DNA from: Candidatus Tisiphia endosymbiont of Beris chalybata
Lineage (GTDB): Bacteria > Pseudomonadota > Alphaproteobacteria > Rickettsiales > Rickettsiaceae
Direction of reading: 5' to 3'
Length of the DNA: 64,000 nucleotides
NCBI RefSeq assembly: GCF_964026555.1
Contig: NZ_OZ032159.1
Span: forward strand, 1,426,001-1,490,000
Below the pieces are notes generated by a model. The model made no database searches, had not been told where the DNA came from, and saw nothing but the letters and a program-made list of their open reading frames with translations. The position numbers and the translations under genes are program-made. The first letter of the stretch is position 1. Every line of letters starts with the position of its first letter. Below are positions 25,895 through 33,388 of this stretch, one piece after another.

Positions 25895-28591
25895 TTAAAA
25901 ATTTACTTTAAATTTCATTATTCCGTGATGACTATAATAACGTTTATATAAATGATAATGATATTCTAAAGAAATTTGAAGATTTTTTATATGAGTAACA
26001 AGACTCGCTCCAACATTGTAGGTTGTTTTAGGAGGTTTCGATAGAATATAATTTTGTATCGGATAAAAATTTCCTACACTTATAGTTCTCGTTATTTGCT
26101 GAGCTTTAGGGTTGAAATTATATTCTATTCCCCCTTGCAAAATTAATCCCAAACTAATTGAGTCAGTAATTTTCTTTAATGGTAAAGAGAGCTTAGTGCC
26201 TATAATACCCGTCAGCATATTACGTGATTTAGAATTATGTAATAAATTAGGTAGGTTATTATGCATGTCATAAAGAGAAAAACCATACCTTAAGCCAATA
26301 TTTGGTGCAAGGATTAAATTATACTTAGTAGGATATTGATAATTCAATAAAGCTTCTAGGCTATAATTAGTGACTCGGTATTTTTCAGTAAGATGGTATT
26401 GAGTGTTATTCAATAAATAGGGAGTAATATTGTTAACGTCACTACGTGACACTAATGCTAGGCCCTGTACAGTAAAGTTAGAATATAAATTTTTCTGGCC
26501 ATAAATAGAGAATACATGACTTGTTGCTATTCCTCTATCCTTAACTTGATTAGTTTTACATTTAAATATGGAATGTATGTTGCTATATGCTATACCTATC
26601 AGATTATTGTTAATTTCGGCGTCAAAGCCAATATTTCCACCACGATTATGGCCAGTGTAACCAGCAGCATTATCTACTAATCTTTGTTTAATAAATCCAT
26701 ATAATCCACTTATCCATATTCCTCTTTGGATATTATCATTCTCCTCACCCGCCGAAAGAATTGTTTTAATAGGAAAAACAGAGACCCCAGTAAAGCGGTT
26801 ATTAATAAAAAATCTGATAATATTCACAATGTCTGTAAAATAATAATTTGGTATTATTTTAGGAGGAGGTGGACCGCCCCCGTCCCCTGGCCCTATAGTA
26901 GCTGGTGATGGAGCTCCCGCTCCTGACGCTCCTGTAGGTAAAGGTGGCGGAGATGCAGGCCATTCTTGCGGAGGTGTTGGCTCCCCACCTCCTGGCACTG
27001 GAAGAGGAGCAGGTGGAGCGTCGTCTCCTGAAGGGGCTAGAGGTAAAGGCGGTCGTGGCGCTGGCCCTTCTTGAGGAGGCGGCAGGTGCTCATCTTCTAA
27101 TGTTGTAGGAGAAGTTGGCGGAGTGCCACCTGCTGATATTTCTTGAGATAAAGGCGGCGTGGGAGTGGTCCTTTCTTGAAAGAGCGGAATAATTTCTGCT
27201 CCAGATCTTTCTTCTCCTAAGTTTTCTCGGCCTGGGGGTACCAGATCTGCTTGCTCTGAAGATGCTTCGGGTATTCTTGGCGCTTCTTTTTCTATTATTA
27301 GCGTGGTAGGATGTGAAATCCCTCCCCCTGCGCCTAGTAGCGGCATTTGGCCAATAGGATCATCAGACAAATTTCTCTTAGCTCTCTTGCCGGGCGGCTC
27401 TCTACCTTCTAATTCCAATGGTGATATTACATTCGGGGTACCTTCAAGTATTCTTGCCTCCCTTTCAGGAAAATTGCTATCTAACCCTTGAATTTGAAGC
27501 GGCGGTGAAAATGACTCATCCCAATCTATAGGGATAGGTGAATTTTCTTTGGATGAGTTATCCTGATCTGGATCTATCTCGTCTTGATACCCTGAATCGT
27601 TCATAATAGTGGAGTTGTCATGAGAGGAGGTAGAACTATTTCGTCTTGAGCCATGATGACTTTCAATAGGTAAGGAGCGCTCTATGGAGAAAATGTCTCT
27701 ATCTTGAGAGGAGTGAGGTGTACTAGAAGGGCGTTCTATTAACAGTGTAGGCGCGGCTTCTAAGAATTCGCCAAACCCTTGATCCTCATCTGCTGCCTTT
27801 TTTTGAGGGATATCTTTACTATTTTGACTGGCTGGGCTTACTAAATCTAGATTATTAGGAGACAAAATGGGAGCAATAGTTACGGGTTCTTTCCTGCCAG
27901 AGAGAGATTTGACCATATTCGGTTTTACAACTTCTTCTGTGCCCTTGTTAACAGGTACATGACTATAATCCCCTGCGGGAGTTCGTTCTAAGCCAGGTAA
28001 AGATGTAGACCTTTTTAGGGGAACTTGCAGCGCTCCGTCGTACGAATTATCCCAATCTGGTGAAGGTAGTGAAGTAGTGGGAGTTGAATCCCAATCCCAC
28101 TCTTGTAGGTCGTCAGGCCAAGTATTAATACGCAAATCCTGCTGGTTATCCTCCTGATCTTTATCCCATAACTCTATTTCTTTATTACATTCCTCTATTT
28201 CTTTCTCAACTAGTTTTGAGCCTTTATCAATCTCACTCTGTAGTAGCTCTATTTCTTTTGTCGCATTTTCTGAGGCAATATCTTGGATGCTACTTTCTTG
28301 ACGTGTTGATTCCGCATTTTTTATGAGTTCTGTTGTGAGTGTTGTTGAGTGAGTATCCAAGGAGGGCGGCGGCGGGCGGGTCTCATCAGGCTCGAAGCTG
28401 TATTTCCGGCCAAAAGAAGTAACCTTAGGCGACGTGGAAGCCGGGGGAACAGATATAGTGCTTGAAGAAGGTAAGCCATCGTCCTCCTTCCCAGCTTTTG
28501 CTGGATATGTTATTATAGTTGCTAAACCAATACTTACACAAATTAATAGGGCGTATTTAAAAAAAGTAAGTATTGTGAGCATATGGCTCAT
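25895..28591 (-). CDS. Sca-like autotransporter surface protein with proline-rich passenger
   Basis: An 898-residue protein. Signal peptide at residues 1-~33 (hydrophobic YALLICVSIGLATIITYPAKA). The passenger (~34-620) is acidic and repetitive, with a long Pro-rich stretch at ~500-600 (runs such as PPPPK, PPLPLAP, PPLPTG). The C-terminal ~270 residues form a type V autotransporter beta-barrel, starting near RGIWISGLYGFIKQRL and ending in FKVNF with the expected terminal Phe. This is the layout of rickettsial Sca proteins used in adhesion, entry or actin motility. Proline runs can bind profilin or SH3/EVH1 domains, but no WH2 motif is certain here, so an actin role is only a suggestion. The stop is at 25895; RBS is weak. 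Confidence 0.82.
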   Translation of the reverse strand: MSHMLTILTFFKYALLICVSIGLATIITYPAKAGKEDDGLPSSSTISVPPASTSPKVTSFGRKYSFEPDETRPPPPSLDTHSTTLTTELIKNAESTRQESSIQDIASENATKEIELLQSEIDKGSKLVEKEIEECNKEIELWDKDQEDNQQDLRINTWPDDLQEWDWDSTPTTSLPSPDWDNSYDGALQVPLKRSTSLPGLERTPAGDYSHVPVNKGTEEVVKPNMVKSLSGRKEPVTIAPILSPNNLDLVSPASQNSKDIPQKKAADEDQGFGEFLEAAPTLLIERPSSTPHSSQDRDIFSIERSLPIESHHGSRRNSSTSSHDNSTIMNDSGYQDEIDPDQDNSSKENSPIPIDWDESFSPPLQIQGLDSNFPEREARILEGTPNVISPLELEGREPPGKRAKRNLSDDPIGQMPLLGAGGGISHPTTLIIEKEAPRIPEASSEQADLVPPGRENLGEERSGAEIIPLFQERTTPTPPLSQEISAGGTPPTSPTTLEDEHLPPPQEGPAPRPPLPLAPSGDDAPPAPLPVPGGGEPTPPQEWPASPPPLPTGASGAGAPSPATIGPGDGGGPPPPKIIPNYYFTDIVNIIRFFINNRFTGVSVFPIKTILSAGEENDNIQRGIWISGLYGFIKQRLVDNAAGYTGHNRGGNIGFDAEINNNLIGIAYSNIHSIFKCKTNQVKDRGIATSHVFSIYGQKNLYSNFTVQGLALVSRSDVNNITPYLLNNTQYHLTEKYRVTNYSLEALLNYQYPTKYNLILAPNIGLRYGFSLYDMHNNLPNLLHNSKSRNMLTGIIGTKLSLPLKKITDSISLGLILQGGIEYNFNPKAQQITRTISVGNFYPIQNYILSKPPKTTYNVGASLVTHIKNLQISLEYHYHLYKRYYSHHGIMKFKVNF

Positions 28592-28761
28592 AAACTTCTC
28601 ATATTAGTTAGTAATAGTTTAAACTCATTTTCAAATCCAACTCGAGGGATCACTCGAGTATAAGTCAGCAAGGAACATAGTACATTGATAAAAATTTGCG
28701 CTTAAGCTGCTCCGCGCCGCTTAATCCCTTGAACTCCTATTACTTTTTGAAGATAACCTGG

Positions 28762-28888
28762 TATACTCTTCACCTTTCAAGAGTTGTTTTTTCATTTTAT
28801 CAAAGTTTCGCGTGCTCACGTACTGTTGTACGCTCCGTGCGCTCGCCATTCGCAATAAAATCCAATTCTTGAAGTACGAGCAGTATAT
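28762..28888 (+). repeat. Palindromic element P3, uninterrupted copy
   Basis: It runs from TATACTCTTCACCTTTCAAG to ATTCTTGAAGTACGAGCAG, with GAGTTG/CAATTC arms and the core GCTCACGTACTGTTGTACGCTCCG. At GTTTTTTCATTTTATC it shows the empty site that is occupied by a P1 element in the copy at 42753-43054. Confidence 0.85.
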
Positions 28889-29239
28889 ATGAAAAGGACT
28901 TAATAACTTCTTATCAGTATTATGCTTATTGATGGTTGAATTTTCTTACCTCTTGCCTTAATATCATCTCTATATTTCAATGTGTAATTCATATAGTAAC
29001 CTTTAACTTATACTTGACAATAATTTCTTTGTCAATCTACCTGAGTAAAAATACTGCCACCATATTAGTACTTATAGTTAATACAGTTGCTAAGTGTTAC
29101 TATTTTGTTATCACCAAGAATTAGAAATTCTTCGATTCTTTTCTACTATTTGCAATAGAAGCTAAATTGTTATATAAACAGAAGGTAACTTGACGTTTAT
29201 TTGTGTTATTTCGCATTTAACCCCCAATTTATACCGGGT

Positions 29240-29344
29240 TATAGTCAATTCAGGAGAATTTGGTGTTAGGAGTGATGGTAGAGCCTATATATAATAGGTA
29301 AGCATTGAGTGACGATGTCACCAACTTCTCATCAATTGACTATA
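29240..29344 (+). repeat. Palindromic element P2, intergenic copy (105 bp)
   Basis: The arms TATAGTCAATTCAGGAGAA and TTCTCATCAATTGACTATA enclose GCCTATATATAATAGG. Nearly identical in sequence to the copy inside the coiled-coil gene at 31660-31763, only 2.4 kb away. Confidence 0.92.
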
Positions 29345-29466
29345 GTGATTAAACTCAATGAATAAGGTATACTCGAAGGGATGTATACTCTTTTGTTCTT
29401 CAAAGTTGGCTACGAAAATGTTATAATTTTGTTCCTAATATACCAATGTACGCTGCAGGGGAGACG

Positions 29467-29599
29467 TATAGCCAAAGTGATTTAGCTGGTGACACTTGAA
29501 TTTGCAAGATTCGGTTGTGCTCACGTATTCTCTATAACGATACGCTGCGCAACCTTCCCTTTAAATTCAAGTGTCACCAGCTAAATCACTTTGGCTATA
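29467..29599 (+). repeat. Long perfect palindromic element P4 (133 bp)
   Basis: The arms TATAGCCAAAGTGATTTAGC... (29467-~29503) and their inverted copy (~29563-29599) pair almost perfectly over about 37 bp. The centre is GCTCACGTATTCTCTATAACGATACGCTGCGC, the same core as P1/P3/P6 with different arms. A transcript would fold into a very stable hairpin. Confidence 0.9.
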
Positions 29600-29630
29600 T
29601 TGCATGGTGTAATTCTTCAAATCATTTGAG

Positions 29631-29752
29631 TATACTGCTCGTACTTCAAGAATTGGATTGTATTTTAAATGGCGAGCGTGCGCAGCGTACATGCCAGTAC
29701 GTGAGCCCATGATAAAATAAAAAAACAATTTGTGAAAGAAGAGTAGTATATA
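29631..29752 (-). repeat. Palindromic element P3, diverged copy
   Basis: It begins TATACTGCTCGTACTTCAAG and its minus-strand core is GCTCACGTACTGGCATGTACGCTGCGC. The left arm CTTCAAGAATTGGATT matches the right arm of the P3 at 28762. The other arm is diverged (AACAATTTGTGAAAGAAGAG). Confidence 0.75.
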
Positions 29753-29821
29753 ACAATTTAATATTGAATTTAGGGCTCTACAGCTTAGTGAAATTTTTTA
29801 AAATAAAATAAATAGAGAGAG

Positions 29822-32800
29822 ATGCCAACAGTCGATATAGATATATTAGGGGAAATAGTGGAAATATGTGCTTTAGAGGATAGCTTAAAAAAGCATAAAC
29901 TAATAGGAGAGGCGCAAGAATTAACCCCAGCCCTTCTGAATCTATCTGTTGAATTGCAAAAAGCAATTTTACCTGATGAAAAAATTGAAATAGTTAAAAA
30001 ACAACTAACGAACATCACAGATATTATAGATCAAACTATTGGAATAAGATATCAATTTTCTGGCAAATTGGACGTTTTAGAACGAGCAAAAATTAGTTTG
30101 GAATTAGAAGAAATAAAACCAGCGGCTGTGATAGTAGATCCAGAGATTTCAACCCGCAAAATAGCAAGCTATGATAGGAAAATTGGGGAAATTGAAGCAG
30201 AGATAAATTTATGCCAAGATTCGATTGGGGATTGTGAAAATATACTTTTCAATAGCCAACAAGGCCAGGTCTTATTAGAAAGGGACCTTGATAGTAAGAA
30301 AACTCAGCTAGCAAAAGCAGAAAAGGATTTAGAAGCATCATATCAACTTAATTACTACGAATTAGCAAACCTAAATTCTAAGCATGATGAAGCGTTATTT
30401 TTTCTGCAACAGGAAGCAAAAAGTAAATTTGTTGCGGCATTAGAGCATAATAAGGAAGTGATACAAGAGAAGTTAAGGAAGTTGGAGGAGGAGCAAGATG
30501 GTTTTGAGAAATTATTAGAAAAACAACGTCAAGAGCATATGATCCTACAACAGATACAAAATGGAGCGAAACGTCTTAGCGAGGATCTGCAGTTAAAGTT
30601 AGATCAAGCTGGCGGAATAATGGAGGCATTAAATGTTTATGATGAGCAGATTAATAATTTGCAATATACTATGGAAGAATTAGATAAGAAAATTGGGGAT
30701 GTTACGTTAGAAGAGTTAGAAGTTACCAAAAATTTAGATAATATTGATTCTATAGTAGAGAATAATTATTTATCTGATCCAGAAATAGAGGCGCAATGGC
30801 AAGCAAAGAAACAGGAATTAGAGAGAATAAGAAACAGGATAATAGTAGAGAGAGACGCAGAAATGCAAGAAGCTAAGAATGCTATCTGGGAGCAGCAAAA
30901 GGGAATACCAACAATTCAACAGAAAATTTGTAATAATGAGGCAGATATTAAGGAAGGTGAATTAAATTTAGAACATTTTAGGGAAAAATTAAGAGAATTA
31001 GAGAAGGAAAAACAAGAGGTTTTGCAGAAAAAAGCATTATTAAAGGAGCAGCTCAAAGAGGAAAAGGAAGCAAATAGGGCATTAGATACATCTGATGACA
31101 GTAATCTTTCCCTTACAGCGTTAAATAAAGAGATATATAAGCTGCGCGATAATATTGAGCATATTGAAGAAATGGTGTGCAAGCAGGGTGCTTTGCTACA
31201 GCGACTAGAGGGACTATTAGATAAATTAAGTTTATCTAAAAGAGAGATGGAAACTGACGAACAAAATCCCTATATGACCCCATCCATATCAAGAAGCAGT
31301 CCATTAGAGGAGGAAGTGTCTTTAAAAGAACTGGCCGAAGCCAAAGCTGCTATATTTAACGTAGAGAATAATAATAGTAAGACAGAGACTCTCAGGGATA
31401 TTATAGCAGCCGATGAAGGATTTGAAAGTGATATAGGGGGGAAAGAAGGAACGCGAAAGCAAGATACTCTATTACTTGATGGAAACTTTAGTAGTGATGA
31501 ACAGGAAGAAGATATAGGGGCTCAGGATATAGATGAGCAAGATATAGAGGAGCAGAAGAGAGACGAGCAGAATATAGACGAACAGGAGAGAGATGAAAGT
31601 GACTATTTATCAGACCTCTTGCGCAATGCTACTTCTGCTGGGAATTTATATGACGAATCTATAGTCAATTCAGGAGAATTTGGTGCTAGGAGCGATGGAG
31701 CGACGCTATATAATAGGCAAGCATTGAGTGACGATGTCACCAACTTCTCATCAATTGACTATAGCCTCAAATCCTCGCCTACACTGGAGTATCCCGCAGT
31801 TTGGTCCTCCAAGTCTCCTGCAAATTACCAGCTCGATGCGAGCTATGAAAGAGGTCTAATGAATAGCACTTTAGTAGCAGAAGAAGCTACAGATCAGAAT
31901 CTAGGGGAGGAGGTACTTATCTTAAGCGATAGAGCTACTCCTGTAGATGATGCTAAAACGTACGAAGATGCTGAGCCCCCGCCTAAATTGTTAGTAGGTG
32001 AGGAAGATTACGATCCAAGAGCAGTCATAATACCTGATGAAGGATTTGAAAGTGATATAGGAGGGAAAGAAGGAATACGAAAGCAAGATACTCTGTTACT
32101 GGATGATCACCTTAGCAGTAATGATGAACAGGAAGAGAATATAGACGAGCAGAGTATAGATGAGCAGAGTATAGATGAGCAGAGTATAGATGAGCAGAGT
32201 ATAGATGAGCAGAGTATAGATGAGCAGAGTATAGATGAGCAGAGTATAGATGAGCAGAGTATAGATGAGCAGAATATAGATGAGCAGAATATAGATGAGC
32301 AGAATATAGATGAGCAGAATATAGATGAAAGTGATGATTTAAGGGATAGCACTTTAATAGCAGAAGAAGCTGCAGATCAGGATCTAGGGGATGAGGTGGG
32401 AGCAATAAATAGCCCTAGTAGCCTTGAGCAATATCCAAATATTGTAAAGGAAGAAGTAGTGGGGGTAAAAGATAATACTGCTCAGATAGTTCATTCTGTA
32501 GCAATAGCGCCAGCAGAAGAATTAACGGTAGAAGTAGAGCCTAAAGTAGAGGTGGATCTAGTAGCAATAGAACCTACTCTTCCCGAGGTAGTATACTCGG
32601 ATGATTCTATGCATCGGAGCGTACAACCCGAGATGAGTACAGGAAGGAGTAAGAGAATAAAGAGAGACCTGAATGCTCCAGAGTTTTATGAAGACAATTC
32701 TGCAAATCATGAAAATCTAGCGTCCAATATTGCGATGGATATAATAGTGGTACCTACAAATGAGCCTGTAAATCTAGTGAGGGAAGGGGCAGAACCGGTA

Positions 32801-33388
32801 CCCTTCAAGCGATCTCCTTCCTCTTTAGTTGCGGCTAGAGACTTGGCATCAGAGCGCACGCCTGTCAGCGCAGAAACCACATCCCCTCCTCTATCTCAAT
32901 ATAGGGCACAAATAAATCCTCCAAGCAAGATGGTGACTTTATATTACTCTGCTACTAAAATAGATGAAATTACAAATAGGGGAGAAAGCTCAAATAGCTT
33001 AGGAGTAGTTAATGGTTTACTTAAAATAATGGCTCCCAACCGCGATAATGAGGCAAATGGGAGTGTTACTAAAACAAATCTTCGGGCTCCCGAAGATAAA
33101 ATTCCAATGTCTAAAATTAATCCGCCAATTTTTGCTAATAATCATCTCAATGAAAATGGGGCTATTAGTAATAAGCAATTAAACGGTAACCAAATTATAC
33201 AAAATAATATGGCCACCCCTTTAATTAATAATACTTTCCCGTTAGGGGGGCAAGTAGACTTCTTATTGCCAATACTACCTTTTATTTTTATGCAAACTCA
33301 TAAAGATAAATGGATTAATAGAATGAATAGGAGAAAACACAAAAATATAATTTTAACTACACGCCACTCAATTTCCATTTCTGGCTAG
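29822..33388 (+). CDS. Large coiled-coil protein with IDEQ repeats and a nested palindromic insertion
   Basis: A 1188-residue protein with no signal peptide. ATG 29822 follows AGAGAG. Residues ~110-480 are SMC-like coiled coil, rich in Glu, Lys, Leu and Gln. A block beginning DEGFESDIGGKEG appears twice (near residues 530 and 740); each copy leads into an acidic IDEQ-type repeat, the second with 12 tandem IDEQS/IDEQN units. Residues ~597-679 between them are palindromic-element sequence (P6 with P2 nested inside). A basic SKRIKRD patch is near residue 943. The C-terminus has a hydrophobic stretch (VDFLLPILPFIFMQ) followed by basic residues. Function unknown; length, repeats and lack of homology suggest a lineage-specific effector or structural protein. 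It overlaps convergent ccmF by 21 bp. Confidence 0.7.
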   Translation: MPTVDIDILGEIVEICALEDSLKKHKLIGEAQELTPALLNLSVELQKAILPDEKIEIVKKQLTNITDIIDQTIGIRYQFSGKLDVLERAKISLELEEIKPAAVIVDPEISTRKIASYDRKIGEIEAEINLCQDSIGDCENILFNSQQGQVLLERDLDSKKTQLAKAEKDLEASYQLNYYELANLNSKHDEALFFLQQEAKSKFVAALEHNKEVIQEKLRKLEEEQDGFEKLLEKQRQEHMILQQIQNGAKRLSEDLQLKLDQAGGIMEALNVYDEQINNLQYTMEELDKKIGDVTLEELEVTKNLDNIDSIVENNYLSDPEIEAQWQAKKQELERIRNRIIVERDAEMQEAKNAIWEQQKGIPTIQQKICNNEADIKEGELNLEHFREKLRELEKEKQEVLQKKALLKEQLKEEKEANRALDTSDDSNLSLTALNKEIYKLRDNIEHIEEMVCKQGALLQRLEGLLDKLSLSKREMETDEQNPYMTPSISRSSPLEEEVSLKELAEAKAAIFNVENNNSKTETLRDIIAADEGFESDIGGKEGTRKQDTLLLDGNFSSDEQEEDIGAQDIDEQDIEEQKRDEQNIDEQERDESDYLSDLLRNATSAGNLYDESIVNSGEFGARSDGATLYNRQALSDDVTNFSSIDYSLKSSPTLEYPAVWSSKSPANYQLDASYERGLMNSTLVAEEATDQNLGEEVLILSDRATPVDDAKTYEDAEPPPKLLVGEEDYDPRAVIIPDEGFESDIGGKEGIRKQDTLLLDDHLSSNDEQEENIDEQSIDEQSIDEQSIDEQSIDEQSIDEQSIDEQSIDEQSIDEQNIDEQNIDEQNIDEQNIDESDDLRDSTLIAEEAADQDLGDEVGAINSPSSLEQYPNIVKEEVVGVKDNTAQIVHSVAIAPAEELTVEVEPKVEVDLVAIEPTLPEVVYSDDSMHRSVQPEMSTGRSKRIKRDLNAPEFYEDNSANHENLASNIAMDIIVVPTNEPVNLVREGAEPVPFKRSPSSLVAARDLASERTPVSAETTSPPLSQYRAQINPPSKMVTLYYSATKIDEITNRGESSNSLGVVNGLLKIMAPNRDNEANGSVTKTNLRAPEDKIPMSKINPPIFANNHLNENGAISNKQLNGNQIIQNNMATPLINNTFPLGGQVDFLLPILPFIFMQTHKDKWINRMNRRKHKNIILTTRHSISISG
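31611..31858 (+). repeat. Palindromic element P6 carrying a P2 element, inside a coding frame
   Basis: The outer arms are CAGACCTCTTGCGCAATG (31611) and GAAAGAGGTCTA (ending 31858). The encoded peptide starts RNATSAGNLYDES like other P6 copies. Its sequence is interrupted at 31660-31763 by a complete P2. All ~248 bp remain open in the host gene's frame. Confidence 0.88.
31660..31763 (+). repeat. Palindromic element P2 nested in P6
   Basis: TATAGTCAATTCAGGAGAA to TCAATTGACTATAG, 104 bp, near-identical to 29240-29344. It encodes SIVNSGEFGARSDGATLYN within the coiled-coil protein; the length (about 105 with its duplicated bases) preserves the frame. Confidence 0.9.
32140..32329 (+). repeat. 15-bp in-frame tandem repeat (IDEQS/IDEQN)
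   Basis: Twelve consecutive 15-bp units of ATAGATGAGCAGAGT or ...AAT encode eight IDEQS and four IDEQN, followed by IDES. Units are almost identical in DNA, so the number is likely to vary by slippage without frame change. Not CRISPR: no spacers. Confidence 0.93.

Larger units (their letters stand above)
28592..29821. other. Gene-free region between autotransporter and coiled-coil genes
   Basis: These 1.2 kb contain no credible gene. A hydrophobic 62-codon frame at 28936-29124 has no ribosome-binding site or family features. The region holds P3 (28762-28888), P2 (29240-29344), P4 (29467-29599) and another P3 (29631-29752). Any promoters for the divergent flanking genes must lie between these repeats; none could be identified with confidence. 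Confidence 0.65.

Noticed and set aside
28936-29124. 62-residue hydrophobic frame
   Set aside because: AT-rich DNA often gives hydrophobic frames; there is no ribosome-binding site, no neighbour link and no family resemblance.
32140-32329. Possible CRISPR array
   Set aside because: The 15-bp units are directly adjacent without spacers and code for IDEQS; it is a coding tandem repeat.
32107-32405. Minus-strand frames encoding long Cys-Ser-Ser-Ile-Leu and His-Leu-Tyr-Ser-Ala repeats
   Set aside because: They are shadows of the 15-bp tandem repeat in the plus-strand coiled-coil gene; no start signals.
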